NCBI GenBank assembly: GCA_963773335.1
Contig: CAVZAT010000007.1
Coordinates: forward strand, 310,001 to 374,000
DNA from: UBA4742 sp963773335
GTDB lineage: Bacteria > Actinomycetota > Acidimicrobiia > Acidimicrobiales > Acidimicrobilacustridaceae
Direction of reading: 5' to 3'
DNA length: 64,000 bases
The notes below the pieces were generated by a model. The model was not told where the DNA came from. It did not search any database and worked only from the letters and a program-made list of their open reading frames with translations. Each line of letters begins with the position of its first letter. Position 1 is the first letter of the stretch. Shown piece after piece: positions 37,193 to 46,176 of this stretch. Position numbers and translations under genes: made by a program.

Positions 37193-38813
37193 CCGGGTCG
37201 TTCGCCCTGCTGGCCGCCACCTCAGCCGACCGCATCGCCACCCCCCAGGTGGACTGGCGGGCCCTGGCGCCGGTGGTCATCCTGCTGGTGGGTGGGATCG
37301 TGCTGCTCACCATCGCCTCGTTGACCGGCGCAAGCGTCCCATGGCGCGGTGGTACGCCCGCTCACCGTGGACCGTGGCCGTGGCCGCCGCCTCTGTCCGT
37401 CCTGCCGCCTGTGGGCCCGTGTGCAGCGGTGGGACAAGCTGGCTGGATCACCATGCCCCGCTCGCCACGAGGTCCGTTCTCCACCGTGGCCGGCATGGTC
37501 GGGGTCGACGGCTTCGGCCTGTTCGTGGCCGTGGTGGTGTGCTCGGCGGTGGTGCTCGGCGCGTTGCTGGCCGGCTCCTACCTGCGCCGCGAGGACCTCG
37601 ACGGTCCCGAGTTCTTCGTCCTGCTGCTGCTGTCGGGTGCGGGCGGCGTGATCATGGCGATGTCCAACGACTTCATCGTGTTGTTCCTCGGGCTCGAGAC
37701 GCTGTCGTTGGCCGTCTACATCCTGGCTGCCATGCACCTGCGCCGGGCCCAGTCGCAGGAGGCCGGCATGAAGTACTTCGTGCTCGGCGCCTTCTCCTCG
37801 GCCTTCCTGCTCTACGGCATCGCCCTGATCTACGGGGCCACTGGTTCCACCAACTTCATCCACATCAAGAACTTCTTCGGCACCTCCACGGCGGCCACCG
37901 GCGTCACCGGGGCAACGTGCCCATGCACGACGGGCTGCTGCTGGTCGGCCTGGTCCTGGTGCTGGTGGGGCTGGGCTTCAAGGTGGCAGCCGTGCCGTTC
38001 CACTCCTGGCAGCCCGACGTCTACGACGGGTCGCCCACCCCGGCGGTGGCGTTCATGGCCGGCGCGGTGAAAGCCGCCGCCTTCGCCGCCTTCGTGCGGG
38101 TGTTCGTCCTCACGTTCTCGAACTACGTGAACGATTGGCGTCCCATCCTGTGGGTGCTGGCCACCCTGTCGTTGCTGCTCGGCGCGGTGCTGGCCATCGT
38201 GCAGACCAGCGTGAAGCGCACGTTGGCCTACTCGTCGATCAACCACGCCGGCTTCATCCTGATGGCCGTCTCGGCGGCCAACGCGGCGGGCACCGCCGCC
38301 GTGCTGTTCTACGTGGCCGCCTACACGTTCATGGTGGCCGGGTCCTTCGCCGTGGTGGGGGTGGTGGCGGGCAAGGGTGACGGGCGCACCACCCTCGAGG
38401 ACTACCGGGGCCTGTCGCGCTCCAACCCGCTGCTGGCCGGCGCGCTCACCGTGTTCCTGTTGTCCCAGGCCGGCATCCCGTTCACCGCCGGCTTCTTCGC
38501 CAAGTTCCTGGCCGTCGATTCGGTGCTGGAGAACCACGTCTACTGGCTGGCCATCGTGGCCATGTTGTCGAGCGCCATCGCCGCCTTCCTGTACCTGCGC
38601 ATCGTGGTGTTCATGTACCTGGGAGACGACCAGGAGGCGCCGGCGGAGCCCCGCATCCGGGTGCCGTTCGGCACGAAGGCAGCCATCGCGCTGTGCCTGG
38701 TGGTCACCATCGGCGTCGGCATCATGCCCGAGCTGTTCGACGGACCCGCCGATCACGGCGTTCCCTACCTGGTCGAACCCCCGGCGCCCACGGCTGCGCC
38801 GGTGGGCAAGTAG
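37189..38813 (+). CDS. nuoN: NADH-quinone oxidoreductase subunit N (operon 1; frameshifted)
   Basis: About 541 aa. Sense is broken between 37330 and 37460 (several small indels) and near 37912, then clean to the end. Blocks: MSNDFIVLFLGLETLSLAVY, VAAVPFHSWQPDVYDGSPTP, RTLAYSSINHAGFILMAVSA and LLSQAGIPFTAGFFAKFLAV. Last gene of operon 1 and antiporter-like membrane subunit. Confidence 0.88.
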
Positions 38814-38850
38814 TCGTCGGGCCCCGCACCCGGCCGCGCCCTATCGGAGA

Positions 38851-38881
38851 TTTCATGACCTCACCCCGGCTTCACTAGGCT
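38851..38881 (+). promoter_or_regulatory. Promoter of the 11-subunit complex I operon
   Basis: TAGGCT (38876-38881) as -10, with a weak -35 around TTTCAT (38851-38856), ends 9 bases before the nuoA2 ATG in the 77-base gap after nuoN. It implies that operon 2 can be transcribed on its own, on a nearly leaderless mRNA. Confidence 0.5.
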
Positions 38882-38890
38882 CCGACGACG

Positions 38891-39265
38891 ATGTCCTACT
38901 CGGAATTCGTGCGTCAGTACCTGACCGTCGCCCTGATGGGCGGCCTGGCTCTGGTGTTGATCGGCACTCTGCTCGGGGTGATCGGACGGGCCGTCAGGCC
39001 CGACCGGCCCCAGGAGCAGAAGTACCTCACCTACGAGAGCGGGGTCGATCCGGTGGGTGCCGGGTGGGCCCAGACCCAGGTCCGCTACTACATCTTCGCG
39101 GTCCTCTTCGTGATGTTCGACGTGGAGGCCGTGTTCATCTTCCCGTGGGCCACCCAGCTGGAGGTCTACGGCACGTTTGGACTGGTCGAGATGGCGATCT
39201 TCATCGTCATCCTGGCCCTCGGCCTGGCCTACGCCTGGCGGAAGAAGGTGCTGCAGTGGGTCTAG
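38891..39265 (+). CDS. nuoA: Complex I subunit A (operon 2, 11-subunit type)
   Basis: 124 aa, three helices. Blocks: YLTYESGVDPVGAGWAQTQV (here ESG where operon 1 has ECG, so the loop cysteine is replaced by Ser) and FVMFDVEAVFIFPWATQLEV. Shorter tail than NuoA of operon 1. The stop overlaps the nuoB2 start. Confidence 0.93.
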   Translation: MSYSEFVRQYLTVALMGGLALVLIGTLLGVIGRAVRPDRPQEQKYLTYESGVDPVGAGWAQTQVRYYIFAVLFVMFDVEAVFIFPWATQLEVYGTFGLVEMAIFIVILALGLAYAWRKKVLQWV

Positions 39266-39756
39266 TCGAGAGCGGCAAGATGCCCAAGCCGCTGACCACC
39301 TTGCTCAACCGCGCCCGGCAGTACTCGATGTGGGTCTACCAGTGGGGCCTGGCCTGCTGCGCCATCGAGATGGGTGCCGCTTTCGCCTCGCCTAGATACG
39401 ACGTCATGCGCCTGGGGGTGATCCCGTTCCCCTCCAGCCCCCGCCAAGCCGACTTCGTGGTCGTGTCGGGCACGGTGACCGACAAGATGGCCCCCGCCCT
39501 GCTGCGTCTGTACGAGCAGATGCCCGATCCCAAGTACGTGATCAGCATGGGCAGCTGCGCCAACTGCGGCGGGCCCTACTGGGACAGCTACTCGGTGACC
39601 AAAGGCGTCGACCAGCTGATCCCGGTGGACATCTACGTCCCGGGCTGCCCGCCGCGGCCCGAGGCCCTGCTCGAAGGCATCCTGCTGCTCCAGGAGCACA
39701 TCCGCAACGAGGACATCGCCGCCCGCTGGCGAGGTGATTCGGTTGTCGTCGCCTGA
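39256..39756 (+). CDS. nuoB: Complex I subunit B (operon 2)
   Basis: 166 aa from the GTG at 39256; ATG at 39280 is an alternative. N2 ligands: WGLACCAIEMG, MGSCANCGGPYWDSYS, YVPGCPPRPE. Compared with NuoB of operon 1 it keeps the usual MGxCAxxGGxYxxSYSV form and lacks the long basic tail. Confidence 0.94.
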   Translation: MGLVESGKMPKPLTTLLNRARQYSMWVYQWGLACCAIEMGAAFASPRYDVMRLGVIPFPSSPRQADFVVVSGTVTDKMAPALLRLYEQMPDPKYVISMGSCANCGGPYWDSYSVTKGVDQLIPVDIYVPGCPPRPEALLEGILLLQEHIRNEDIAARWRGDSVVVA

Positions 39757-40474
39757 GGGCGGAGCTACCGAGGCCACCAGCTCGGAAGCCGAGGTCGAAG
39801 CGCCACCGGTCGACGAACGTCGACAGGCGCTGCTGGAGTCGTTCCGGGCCGAGCTGGGTGCCGATGTCGTCGGTTCCCACATCCGCCCGGGTGACGACCT
39901 GTGGATCCGGGTGTCGAACGAGGCATGGCGTACCGCGGGCGACGTGGCCCGCCACAAGCTCGACTGCACCTACTTCGACTTCCTTTCGGTCATCGACTGG
40001 CTGCCGTCGCCGTACGGGCGCGACATGGACAGCCAGGAGGACATCACCGTGCACGGGGCCGAGCCCAAGGAGACCGCAAGCTCGGCAGGCGGGTCGGAGG
40101 CCGGGTCCATCGCCACCGGCTACGCCGGAGGTGACACCCGCATGCAGGTGTTCGCCCGCGTGGTGTCGTTGGCTGGCGGCTACGGCTTCACCCTCAAGGC
40201 CGACCTGGCCGACGTCGAGCCGTCGGTGGCCACCTGGGTGCCCGTCTACGCCGGGGCCAACTGGCACGAGCGCGAGGCCTGGGAGATGTTCGGGGTCGAC
40301 TTCGTGGGGCACCCGCACCTGGTGCACATCTACCTGCCGGGCGACTTCGAGGGCCACCCCATGCGCAAGGACTTCCCTCTGCTGGCCCGCCGGGTGAAGC
40401 CCTGGCCCGGCATCGTGGACGTCGAGCCCATGCCCGGCAGCGAAGGCGGCGACGAGCAGGAGGCAGCCGAATGA
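39734..40474 (+). CDS. nuoC: Complex I subunit C (operon 2)
   Basis: 246 aa from a GTG overlapping nuoB2 by 23 bases. Core block WEMFGVDFVGHPHLVHIYLP then GHPMRKDFPLLARRVKPWPG. It has an acidic N-terminal extension and a Gly/Ser/Ala-rich insert (about residues 112-132) missing in NuoC of operon 1. Confidence 0.92.
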   Translation: MIRLSSPEGGATEATSSEAEVEAPPVDERRQALLESFRAELGADVVGSHIRPGDDLWIRVSNEAWRTAGDVARHKLDCTYFDFLSVIDWLPSPYGRDMDSQEDITVHGAEPKETASSAGGSEAGSIATGYAGGDTRMQVFARVVSLAGGYGFTLKADLADVEPSVATWVPVYAGANWHEREAWEMFGVDFVGHPHLVHIYLPGDFEGHPMRKDFPLLARRVKPWPGIVDVEPMPGSEGGDEQEAAE

Positions 40475-41646
40475 CGGCCATCTCCGACCCCGCCCAGTTG
40501 GCCGCTCTGGCTGCCCAGGCGGCGGACAACCGGATCAACGTCGATTACGAGTCCGAGGGCATGATCCTCAACATCGGCCCCCAGCACCCGGCCACCCATG
40601 GCACGTTGCGCATCGTGGCCAAGCTGGACGGCGAGCAGGTGGTGTCAGCCGAGCCCATCGCCGGCTACATGCACCGGGGCTACGAGAAGCTGACCGAGGT
40701 CCGCACCTATCCGCAGGTCACGACGCTCATCAACCGCATCGACTGGTTGGGCAGCTTCGCCAACGAGGTCCCCTTCGTCCTGGCCGCTGAGAAGCTGATG
40801 GAGATCGAGGCCCCGCCCCGGGCCCAGTACATCCGCACCATCCTCTTCGAGCTGAGCCGCATCGCCAACATCTCCCTGTTCCTCGGAGACCTGGGCATCC
40901 AGCTCGGCGGCCTGTCGGTGGGCTTCTACGCCTTCCGTGACCGCGAGTTCGTGCTCAACCAGATCGAGGCGGTCACCGGTGGGCGCTTCCACCCCAACTT
41001 CGACCGCATCGGCGGCCTCAAGGACGATCTGCCCAAGGGGTGGATCGCCGAGACGCACGTGGCCATGGAGAAGCTGCGGGCGTTCTGCGACGAGGTCGAC
41101 GACATCCTCATCGGCAACGAGATCTTCCAGAAGCGCACCCGGGGTGTCGGGATCATCCCGCCGGAGATCGCCAAGTCCTACGGGCTGAGCGGGCCCAACG
41201 CCCGCGGCAGCGGCATCGACTGGGACCTGCGCCACGATCAGTGCCCGCGCGGCTTGGTCTACGACCAGGCCGACTGGAAGGTGTGGACCCATCCCGACGG
41301 CGATGCGTTCGCCCGCTCGTGGATCCGCCTGCAGGAGACCCGCGAGGCCACCAAGATCGTGGACCAGCTCCTCGACTCGATCCCGAGCGGCCCGATCATG
41401 GCCAAGGTCCCCCGCATCATCAAGGTGCCCGAGGGCGAGGCCTGGGTGGCCACGGAGAACCCGCTGGGGGAGATGGGCTACTACGTGGTGAGCAAGGGTG
41501 ACCTGGTGCCGTTCCGGGTGAAGATCCGCTCGGCCTCGTTCAACAACGTGTCGATTGTGCCCTGGGTGTGCCGCGGCGTCTACGTTCCCGACGTCATCAC
41601 CATCCTCGCCAGCCTCTACTTCATCCTCGGTGACATCGATCGATGA
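40471..41646 (+). CDS. nuoD: Complex I subunit D (operon 2)
   Basis: 391 aa, close to the standard length without the long N-terminal extension of operon 1. Quinone-site block: ILNIGPQHPATHGTLRIVAK with Arg47 at the position methylated in NDUFS2. The end DVITILASLYFILGDIDR differs from operon 1 but fits the family. Followed directly by nuoH2 with a 4-base overlap: nuoE, F and G are absent here. Confidence 0.94.
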   Translation: MTAISDPAQLAALAAQAADNRINVDYESEGMILNIGPQHPATHGTLRIVAKLDGEQVVSAEPIAGYMHRGYEKLTEVRTYPQVTTLINRIDWLGSFANEVPFVLAAEKLMEIEAPPRAQYIRTILFELSRIANISLFLGDLGIQLGGLSVGFYAFRDREFVLNQIEAVTGGRFHPNFDRIGGLKDDLPKGWIAETHVAMEKLRAFCDEVDDILIGNEIFQKRTRGVGIIPPEIAKSYGLSGPNARGSGIDWDLRHDQCPRGLVYDQADWKVWTHPDGDAFARSWIRLQETREATKIVDQLLDSIPSGPIMAKVPRIIKVPEGEAWVATENPLGEMGYYVVSKGDLVPFRVKIRSASFNNVSIVPWVCRGVYVPDVITILASLYFILGDIDR

Positions 41647-42680
41647 TCCACGTCTTCACCTCGTTGCAGCCCGCCTACTGGCAGTCGACCATCATCAAGC
41701 TGGTGGTGGCGGCCATCGTGGTCCCCACCACCGCCCTCATCCTGGGCATCGTCTTCCTGTTCAAGGTGATGTCGTGGATGCAGAGCCGCAAGGGTCCCCA
41801 GGAGGCCGGCCCCCGAGGTCTGCTCCAGCTGCTGGCCGACGGCGCCAAGTTCGTCCAGAAGGAAGATCTGATCCCCGACAAGGCCGATCGGATCGTGTTC
41901 AAGACCGCCCCGCTCGTGGTCTTGATGTCGACGCTGCTGCTCTACGCCGTGCTGCCGGCCAGCGAGCACCTGGTCATCGCCAACCTGGACGTCGGGATCT
42001 TCTTCGCCCTGGCCGTGTCCTCGCTGTCGGTCATCGGCGTGCTGATGGCCGGTTGGGGTTCGGCCAACAAGTACTCCCTCATGGGTGCCCTGCGGGGTGG
42101 CGGCCAGCTCATCGCCTACGAGCTGCCCATGGTGCTGGCCGTGGTCGGGGTGGTCATCCAGGCCGGCACCCTGAGCCTCAACGGCATCGTCGAGGCCCAG
42201 GCCAACGGGTCGATCTTCGGCTTCTCCGGCCTGGGCAATCCATTCATCCTCACCCAGTTCGTCGGCTTCTTCATCTTCTTGGCCGCGGTCCAAGCCGAGC
42301 TCACCCAGCCACCGTTCGACATGCCCGTGGCCGAGTCGGAGCTGGTCGGCGGCTACCAGGTGGAGTACTCCGGCTTCCGGTTCCTCACGTTCTTCCTGGC
42401 CGAGTTCGCCACCGCCTTCGCCTTCGCCGGCATCGCCGCCACGCTGTTCCTGGGGGGCTGGTGGTTCCCAGGCGTGAATCCCTCGAGCAACGCCTACTGG
42501 GTGCTCGGCCCGGTCGTGCTGTTCGCCAAGATCATGGTCGTCTCGTTCATCATCTTCTGGGTGCGCTTCACCTACCCTCGCTTCCGCGAGGATCAGCTCC
42601 AGGCCTTCGCCTGGAAGTGGCTCATCCCGATCTCGCTCGTCAACATCCTGGTCACCGCGATCTTGAAGGTGGCGTTCTGA
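41643..42680 (+). CDS. nuoH: Complex I subunit H (operon 2)
   Basis: 345 aa, eight helices. The first-loop quinone block is changed: MSWMQSRKGPQEAGPRGLLQ in place of the WxERKxxxxxQxRxGP form seen in operon 1. Then LADGAKFVQKEDLIPDKADR, AELTQPPFDMPVAESELVGG and WVRFTYPRFREDQLQAFAWK. The altered loop is next to the quinone entry and could reflect a different quinone or partner. Confidence 0.92.
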   Translation: MIHVFTSLQPAYWQSTIIKLVVAAIVVPTTALILGIVFLFKVMSWMQSRKGPQEAGPRGLLQLLADGAKFVQKEDLIPDKADRIVFKTAPLVVLMSTLLLYAVLPASEHLVIANLDVGIFFALAVSSLSVIGVLMAGWGSANKYSLMGALRGGGQLIAYELPMVLAVVGVVIQAGTLSLNGIVEAQANGSIFGFSGLGNPFILTQFVGFFIFLAAVQAELTQPPFDMPVAESELVGGYQVEYSGFRFLTFFLAEFATAFAFAGIAATLFLGGWWFPGVNPSSNAYWVLGPVVLFAKIMVVSFIIFWVRFTYPRFREDQLQAFAWKWLIPISLVNILVTAILKVAF

Positions 42681-43201
42681 TGCCCGACATCCCCGGCAAG
42701 GGCCTGATCAAGGGGCTGGGCGTGACCTTCGGTGAGATGGTCAAGACGCTCAAGCCCGACAGCATGGGCGGTGGACCGGCCACCGTCGACTACCCGCACG
42801 TGAAAGAAGCACCCGTGCCCCGGGCCCGGGGCGTGATCGCCCTGCACGAGGAGAACTGCACCGCCTGCATGCTGTGCTCGCGCGAGTGCCCGGACTGGTG
42901 CATCTACATCGAGGCCCACAAGTACCTGGCCCCGCCCCGGCGCGAAGGCGGCAAGCCCCGCCAGAAGAACGCACTGGATCGCTTCGACATCGACTTCTCG
43001 CTGTGCATGTACTGCGGGATCTGCGTCGAGGTGTGCCCGTTCGAGGCCCTGTTCTGGAGCCCGGAGTTCGAGTACTCCGAGCCCCGCATCGCCGAGCTGC
43101 TCCACGACAAGTCGCGCCTGGCCGAGTGGATGGAGACCGTGCCCGACTTCGAGGCCTACGAGGCCGGGTCGGAGCAGAAGGTCAAGAAGGTGCCGACCTG
43201 A
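42680..43201 (+). CDS. nuoI: Complex I subunit I (operon 2)
   Basis: 173 aa. [4Fe-4S] motifs: CTACMLCSRECPDWC and CMYCGICVEVCPFEA. Without NuoEFG, this subunit is the likely docking site of the electron donor. The stop overlaps nuoJ2 by one base. Confidence 0.93.
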   Translation: MPDIPGKGLIKGLGVTFGEMVKTLKPDSMGGGPATVDYPHVKEAPVPRARGVIALHEENCTACMLCSRECPDWCIYIEAHKYLAPPRREGGKPRQKNALDRFDIDFSLCMYCGICVEVCPFEALFWSPEFEYSEPRIAELLHDKSRLAEWMETVPDFEAYEAGSEQKVKKVPT

Positions 43202-43707
43202 TGCTCGCTCAGCTGTGGGTGGCCGAGAACATCGCCTTCGGCGTCATCGCCCTCATCATGGTGGTGGCGGCCGTCCGCGTGGTCACCACCCGCAACATCG
43301 TGCACGCCGCCCTGTACCTGGTGCTGGTGCTGGCCGGTGTGGCCGCCCAGTACATCCTGTTGGCGGCCGAGTTCGTGGCCATCACCCAGGTCCTCGTCTA
43401 CATCGGGGCCATCGTGGTGCTGTTCCTGTTCGGCATCATGCTGACCCGGGCACCCATGGGGGCCATGCACGACACCGACAACGAGCAGCGCCTGGTCGGT
43501 GCGGCCATCTCGGTCATCCTGCTCGGCGTCATGGGCTACACGCTCTGGAAGGCCTTTGGTCACCAGCAGTTCAAGGACCTGTCGGTCCAGACCACCCAAC
43601 AGGTGGCGAACTCGATCTTCAGCAACTACCTCATCCCGTTCGAGGTCGTGTCGGTCCTCCTGCTCGCCGCGCTCATCGGCGCCATCGTGCTGGCCAGGCG
43701 GGACTGA
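43201..43707 (+). CDS. nuoJ: Complex I subunit J (operon 2)
   Basis: 168 aa, five helices. Blocks: TTRNIVHAALYLVLVLAGVA, LAAEFVAITQVLVYIGAIVV, LFLFGIMLTRAPM. Shorter than the operon 1 version, with no acidic tail. Confidence 0.92.
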   Translation: MLAQLWVAENIAFGVIALIMVVAAVRVVTTRNIVHAALYLVLVLAGVAAQYILLAAEFVAITQVLVYIGAIVVLFLFGIMLTRAPMGAMHDTDNEQRLVGAAISVILLGVMGYTLWKAFGHQQFKDLSVQTTQQVANSIFSNYLIPFEVVSVLLLAALIGAIVLARRD

Positions 43708-44006
43708 TGCTGCTCAACCAGTTCCTGCTGCTCGGGGCCTTCCTGTTCTGCACGGGGGTCTACGGCGTGCTGGCCCGGCGCAACGGCGTCATGGTGCTCA
43801 TGTCGGTCGAGCTGATCCTCAACGCCGTCAACATCAACCTGGTCGCCTTCGGGGCCTACCTGCACGATCCGTCCGGCCAGGTGTTCGCCCTGTTCGTGAT
43901 CGCCGTCGCTGCCGCCGAGGTCGGTGTGGGCCTCGCGTTGGTGTTGATGATCTACCGCAACCGCCACAGCATCGATGTCGACGACGTCGACCTCATGAAG
44001 GGCTGA
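43707..44006 (+). CDS. nuoK: Complex I subunit K (operon 2)
   Basis: 99 aa, three helices. MSVELILNAVNINLVAFGAY carries the conserved membrane glutamate; AAAEVGVGLALVLMIYRNRH the second. Confidence 0.93.
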   Translation: MLLNQFLLLGAFLFCTGVYGVLARRNGVMVLMSVELILNAVNINLVAFGAYLHDPSGQVFALFVIAVAAAEVGVGLALVLMIYRNRHSIDVDDVDLMKG

Positions 44007-44013
44007 TCCGCTG

Positions 44014-46158
44014 GTGACCGACCCGATCATGTTGACCCACGTCTGGATCATCCCCGCCATCATGGCGACGTCGTTCCTCGTCATCTTGCTCGTCGGCAAG
44101 CGCCTGTCGGAGAAGGCCACTGCCGGCATCGGCATCTTCTGCGTGGCCGTCTGCTTCGTGCTGGCCTGTGGGGCCGGGATCCAATGGATCCAGCGGGTCA
44201 ACGATCCACCCAAGGTCCAGGCCTCTGCCCTGACCGCGGCCAACAGCCAGGCTGATGGCCGACCCCTGCGCCCGGCGGTGTCGGGTGTGACCCAGCCGGG
44301 CCGGGCAAAGGTCTCCGAGTCGCGCTCCGCCGAGGAGAAGCCGGTCGGGCCGGTGGTCGAGCGCATCACCTGGTTCCAGATCGCCGGGGTCCACTTCGAA
44401 CTGGGCACCTTGGCCGACGGCCTGTCGGTGATGATGCTGTTCACCGTCACGCTCATCTCGCTGCTGGTCCACGTCTACTCCACCGAGTACCTGCACGGCG
44501 ACCGCCGCTTCACCCACTACTACGCCTTCCTGAGCCTGTTCAGCGCGGCGATGCTCTTCTACGTCATCTCGTCCAACACCCTGCAGATGCTGACGGGCTG
44601 GGAGTTGGTGGGCGTGTGCTCGTTCGTGTTGATCGGGCATTGGTGGGAGGAGCAGCGCAACACCGACGCTGCCCTCAAGGCGTTCCTGACCAACCGCGTG
44701 GGTGACATGGGCCTGCTCATCGGGGTGGTGATCACCTTCTTCGCGGCCGGAGCGTCGAGCTTCGACGTCCTCCACATCAACCAGGCCGCGCTGTCAGGCG
44801 GGGTGTCGGCCACCTTGCTGCTGATCGGGGCCCTGTGCCTGTTCGGAGGCGTGACCTCCAAGTCGGGCCAGTTCCCGTTGCACACCTGGTTGCCCGACGC
44901 CATGGCCGGTCCCACGCCCGTGTCCGCCCTGATCCACGCCGCCACCATGGTGGTGGCCGGCGTCTACCTCATCGCCCGGCTGTACCCGGTGTTCTTCAAC
45001 GGCCTCCACATCGGGACCGGCAACCTGAACTACGTCGCCTTCATCGGAGCCTTCACCACCGTGTTCGGGGCGTCGCTCGCCTTCGTGCAGACCGACATCA
45101 AGCGGGTGCTGGCCTACTCCACCATCTCCCAGCTCGGATACATGGTCATGGGCCTGGGGGTGGGCGCCTGGACCGGTGGCGTGTTCCATCTGTTCACCCA
45201 CGCCTTCTTCAAGGGCTGCCTGTTCCTGTGCGCCGGCTCGGTCAGCCTGGCCGCCCACCACACCTTCGACATGCGGGAGATGGGCGGCCTGCGCAAGCAC
45301 ATGCCCCGCACGTTCTGGGCCTTCACCCTGTCCATGGCCGCATTGATCGCCCTGCCCCCGTTCGCCGGGTTCTGGTCCAAGGACGAGGTCCTGGCCGGCG
45401 CGGCGCAGGGCCAGCACGGCGGCGCCTACTGGTTGATGCTGGTGCTCGGCCTGATCACGGCCTTCATGACCGCGGGATACATGATCCGGGCCTGGTGGAT
45501 GACCTTCTTCGGCGAGTACCGCGGCCACGGCACCCCGCACGAGTCGCCGGCCGTCATCACCATCCCGCTGCTCATCCTCTCGGTCTTCTCCGTGGCCGTG
45601 GGCTGGCTGAACATGCCCGGCTTCACCAAGTTCGAGACCTACGTGCAGCCCACGTTCCTGTTCCCGCCGCTGAAGGCGATCGCGTTCAATCCGATCACCG
45701 CCGTGTTGTCGGTCGCGCTGGCCGCGCTGGGTATCTTCCTGGCCTGGCAGTACTACGCCTGGCAGCGGAGCCCGTTCATGGGCCTCACCGAACGCAGCTC
45801 GTTCTTCGCCTGGTGTCACCGGGTGCTCCAGAACAAGTACGGCCTCGATGTGCTCTACAGCGACTGGATCGCCGGCACGGTCAAGGGGGGCATCGCCGCG
45901 GGAGCCAACTGGTTCAACCAGCGGATCATCGACGCGGTGCCCAACGGCGTCGGCAAGGGCGCGGTGGCCACGGGACGGGTGGTCTACGGCGACTTCGACC
46001 AGAAGGTGCTCGACGGCGTGATCGTCGCCTCCGGGGGCGGGGCCGAGGCATCCGGCCAGGCCCTCAGCCACATCCAGACCGGCAAGGTCCAGCAATACGC
46101 CGCGCTGCTGTTCGCAGCCGCCGCCATCCTCGCCGTCATCTTCGTCTTCGCCACCTAG
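44014..46158 (+). CDS. nuoL: Complex I subunit L (operon 2)
   Basis: 714 aa in one intact frame. Blocks: LTGWELVGVCSFVLIGHWWE, FPLHTWLPDAMAGPTPVSAL, IHAATMVVAGVYLIARLYPV, FHLFTHAFFKGCLFLCAGSV, and the C-terminal lateral-helix region (RSSFFAWCHRVLQNKYGLDV). A polar insert of about 60 residues follows the second helix. GTG start at 44014, 7 bases after nuoK2. Confidence 0.94.
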   Translation: MTDPIMLTHVWIIPAIMATSFLVILLVGKRLSEKATAGIGIFCVAVCFVLACGAGIQWIQRVNDPPKVQASALTAANSQADGRPLRPAVSGVTQPGRAKVSESRSAEEKPVGPVVERITWFQIAGVHFELGTLADGLSVMMLFTVTLISLLVHVYSTEYLHGDRRFTHYYAFLSLFSAAMLFYVISSNTLQMLTGWELVGVCSFVLIGHWWEEQRNTDAALKAFLTNRVGDMGLLIGVVITFFAAGASSFDVLHINQAALSGGVSATLLLIGALCLFGGVTSKSGQFPLHTWLPDAMAGPTPVSALIHAATMVVAGVYLIARLYPVFFNGLHIGTGNLNYVAFIGAFTTVFGASLAFVQTDIKRVLAYSTISQLGYMVMGLGVGAWTGGVFHLFTHAFFKGCLFLCAGSVSLAAHHTFDMREMGGLRKHMPRTFWAFTLSMAALIALPPFAGFWSKDEVLAGAAQGQHGGAYWLMLVLGLITAFMTAGYMIRAWWMTFFGEYRGHGTPHESPAVITIPLLILSVFSVAVGWLNMPGFTKFETYVQPTFLFPPLKAIAFNPITAVLSVALAALGIFLAWQYYAWQRSPFMGLTERSSFFAWCHRVLQNKYGLDVLYSDWIAGTVKGGIAAGANWFNQRIIDAVPNGVGKGAVATGRVVYGDFDQKVLDGVIVASGGGAEASGQALSHIQTGKVQQYAALLFAAAAILAVIFVFAT

Positions 46159-46176
46159 GAGCTTGGGACACCAACG

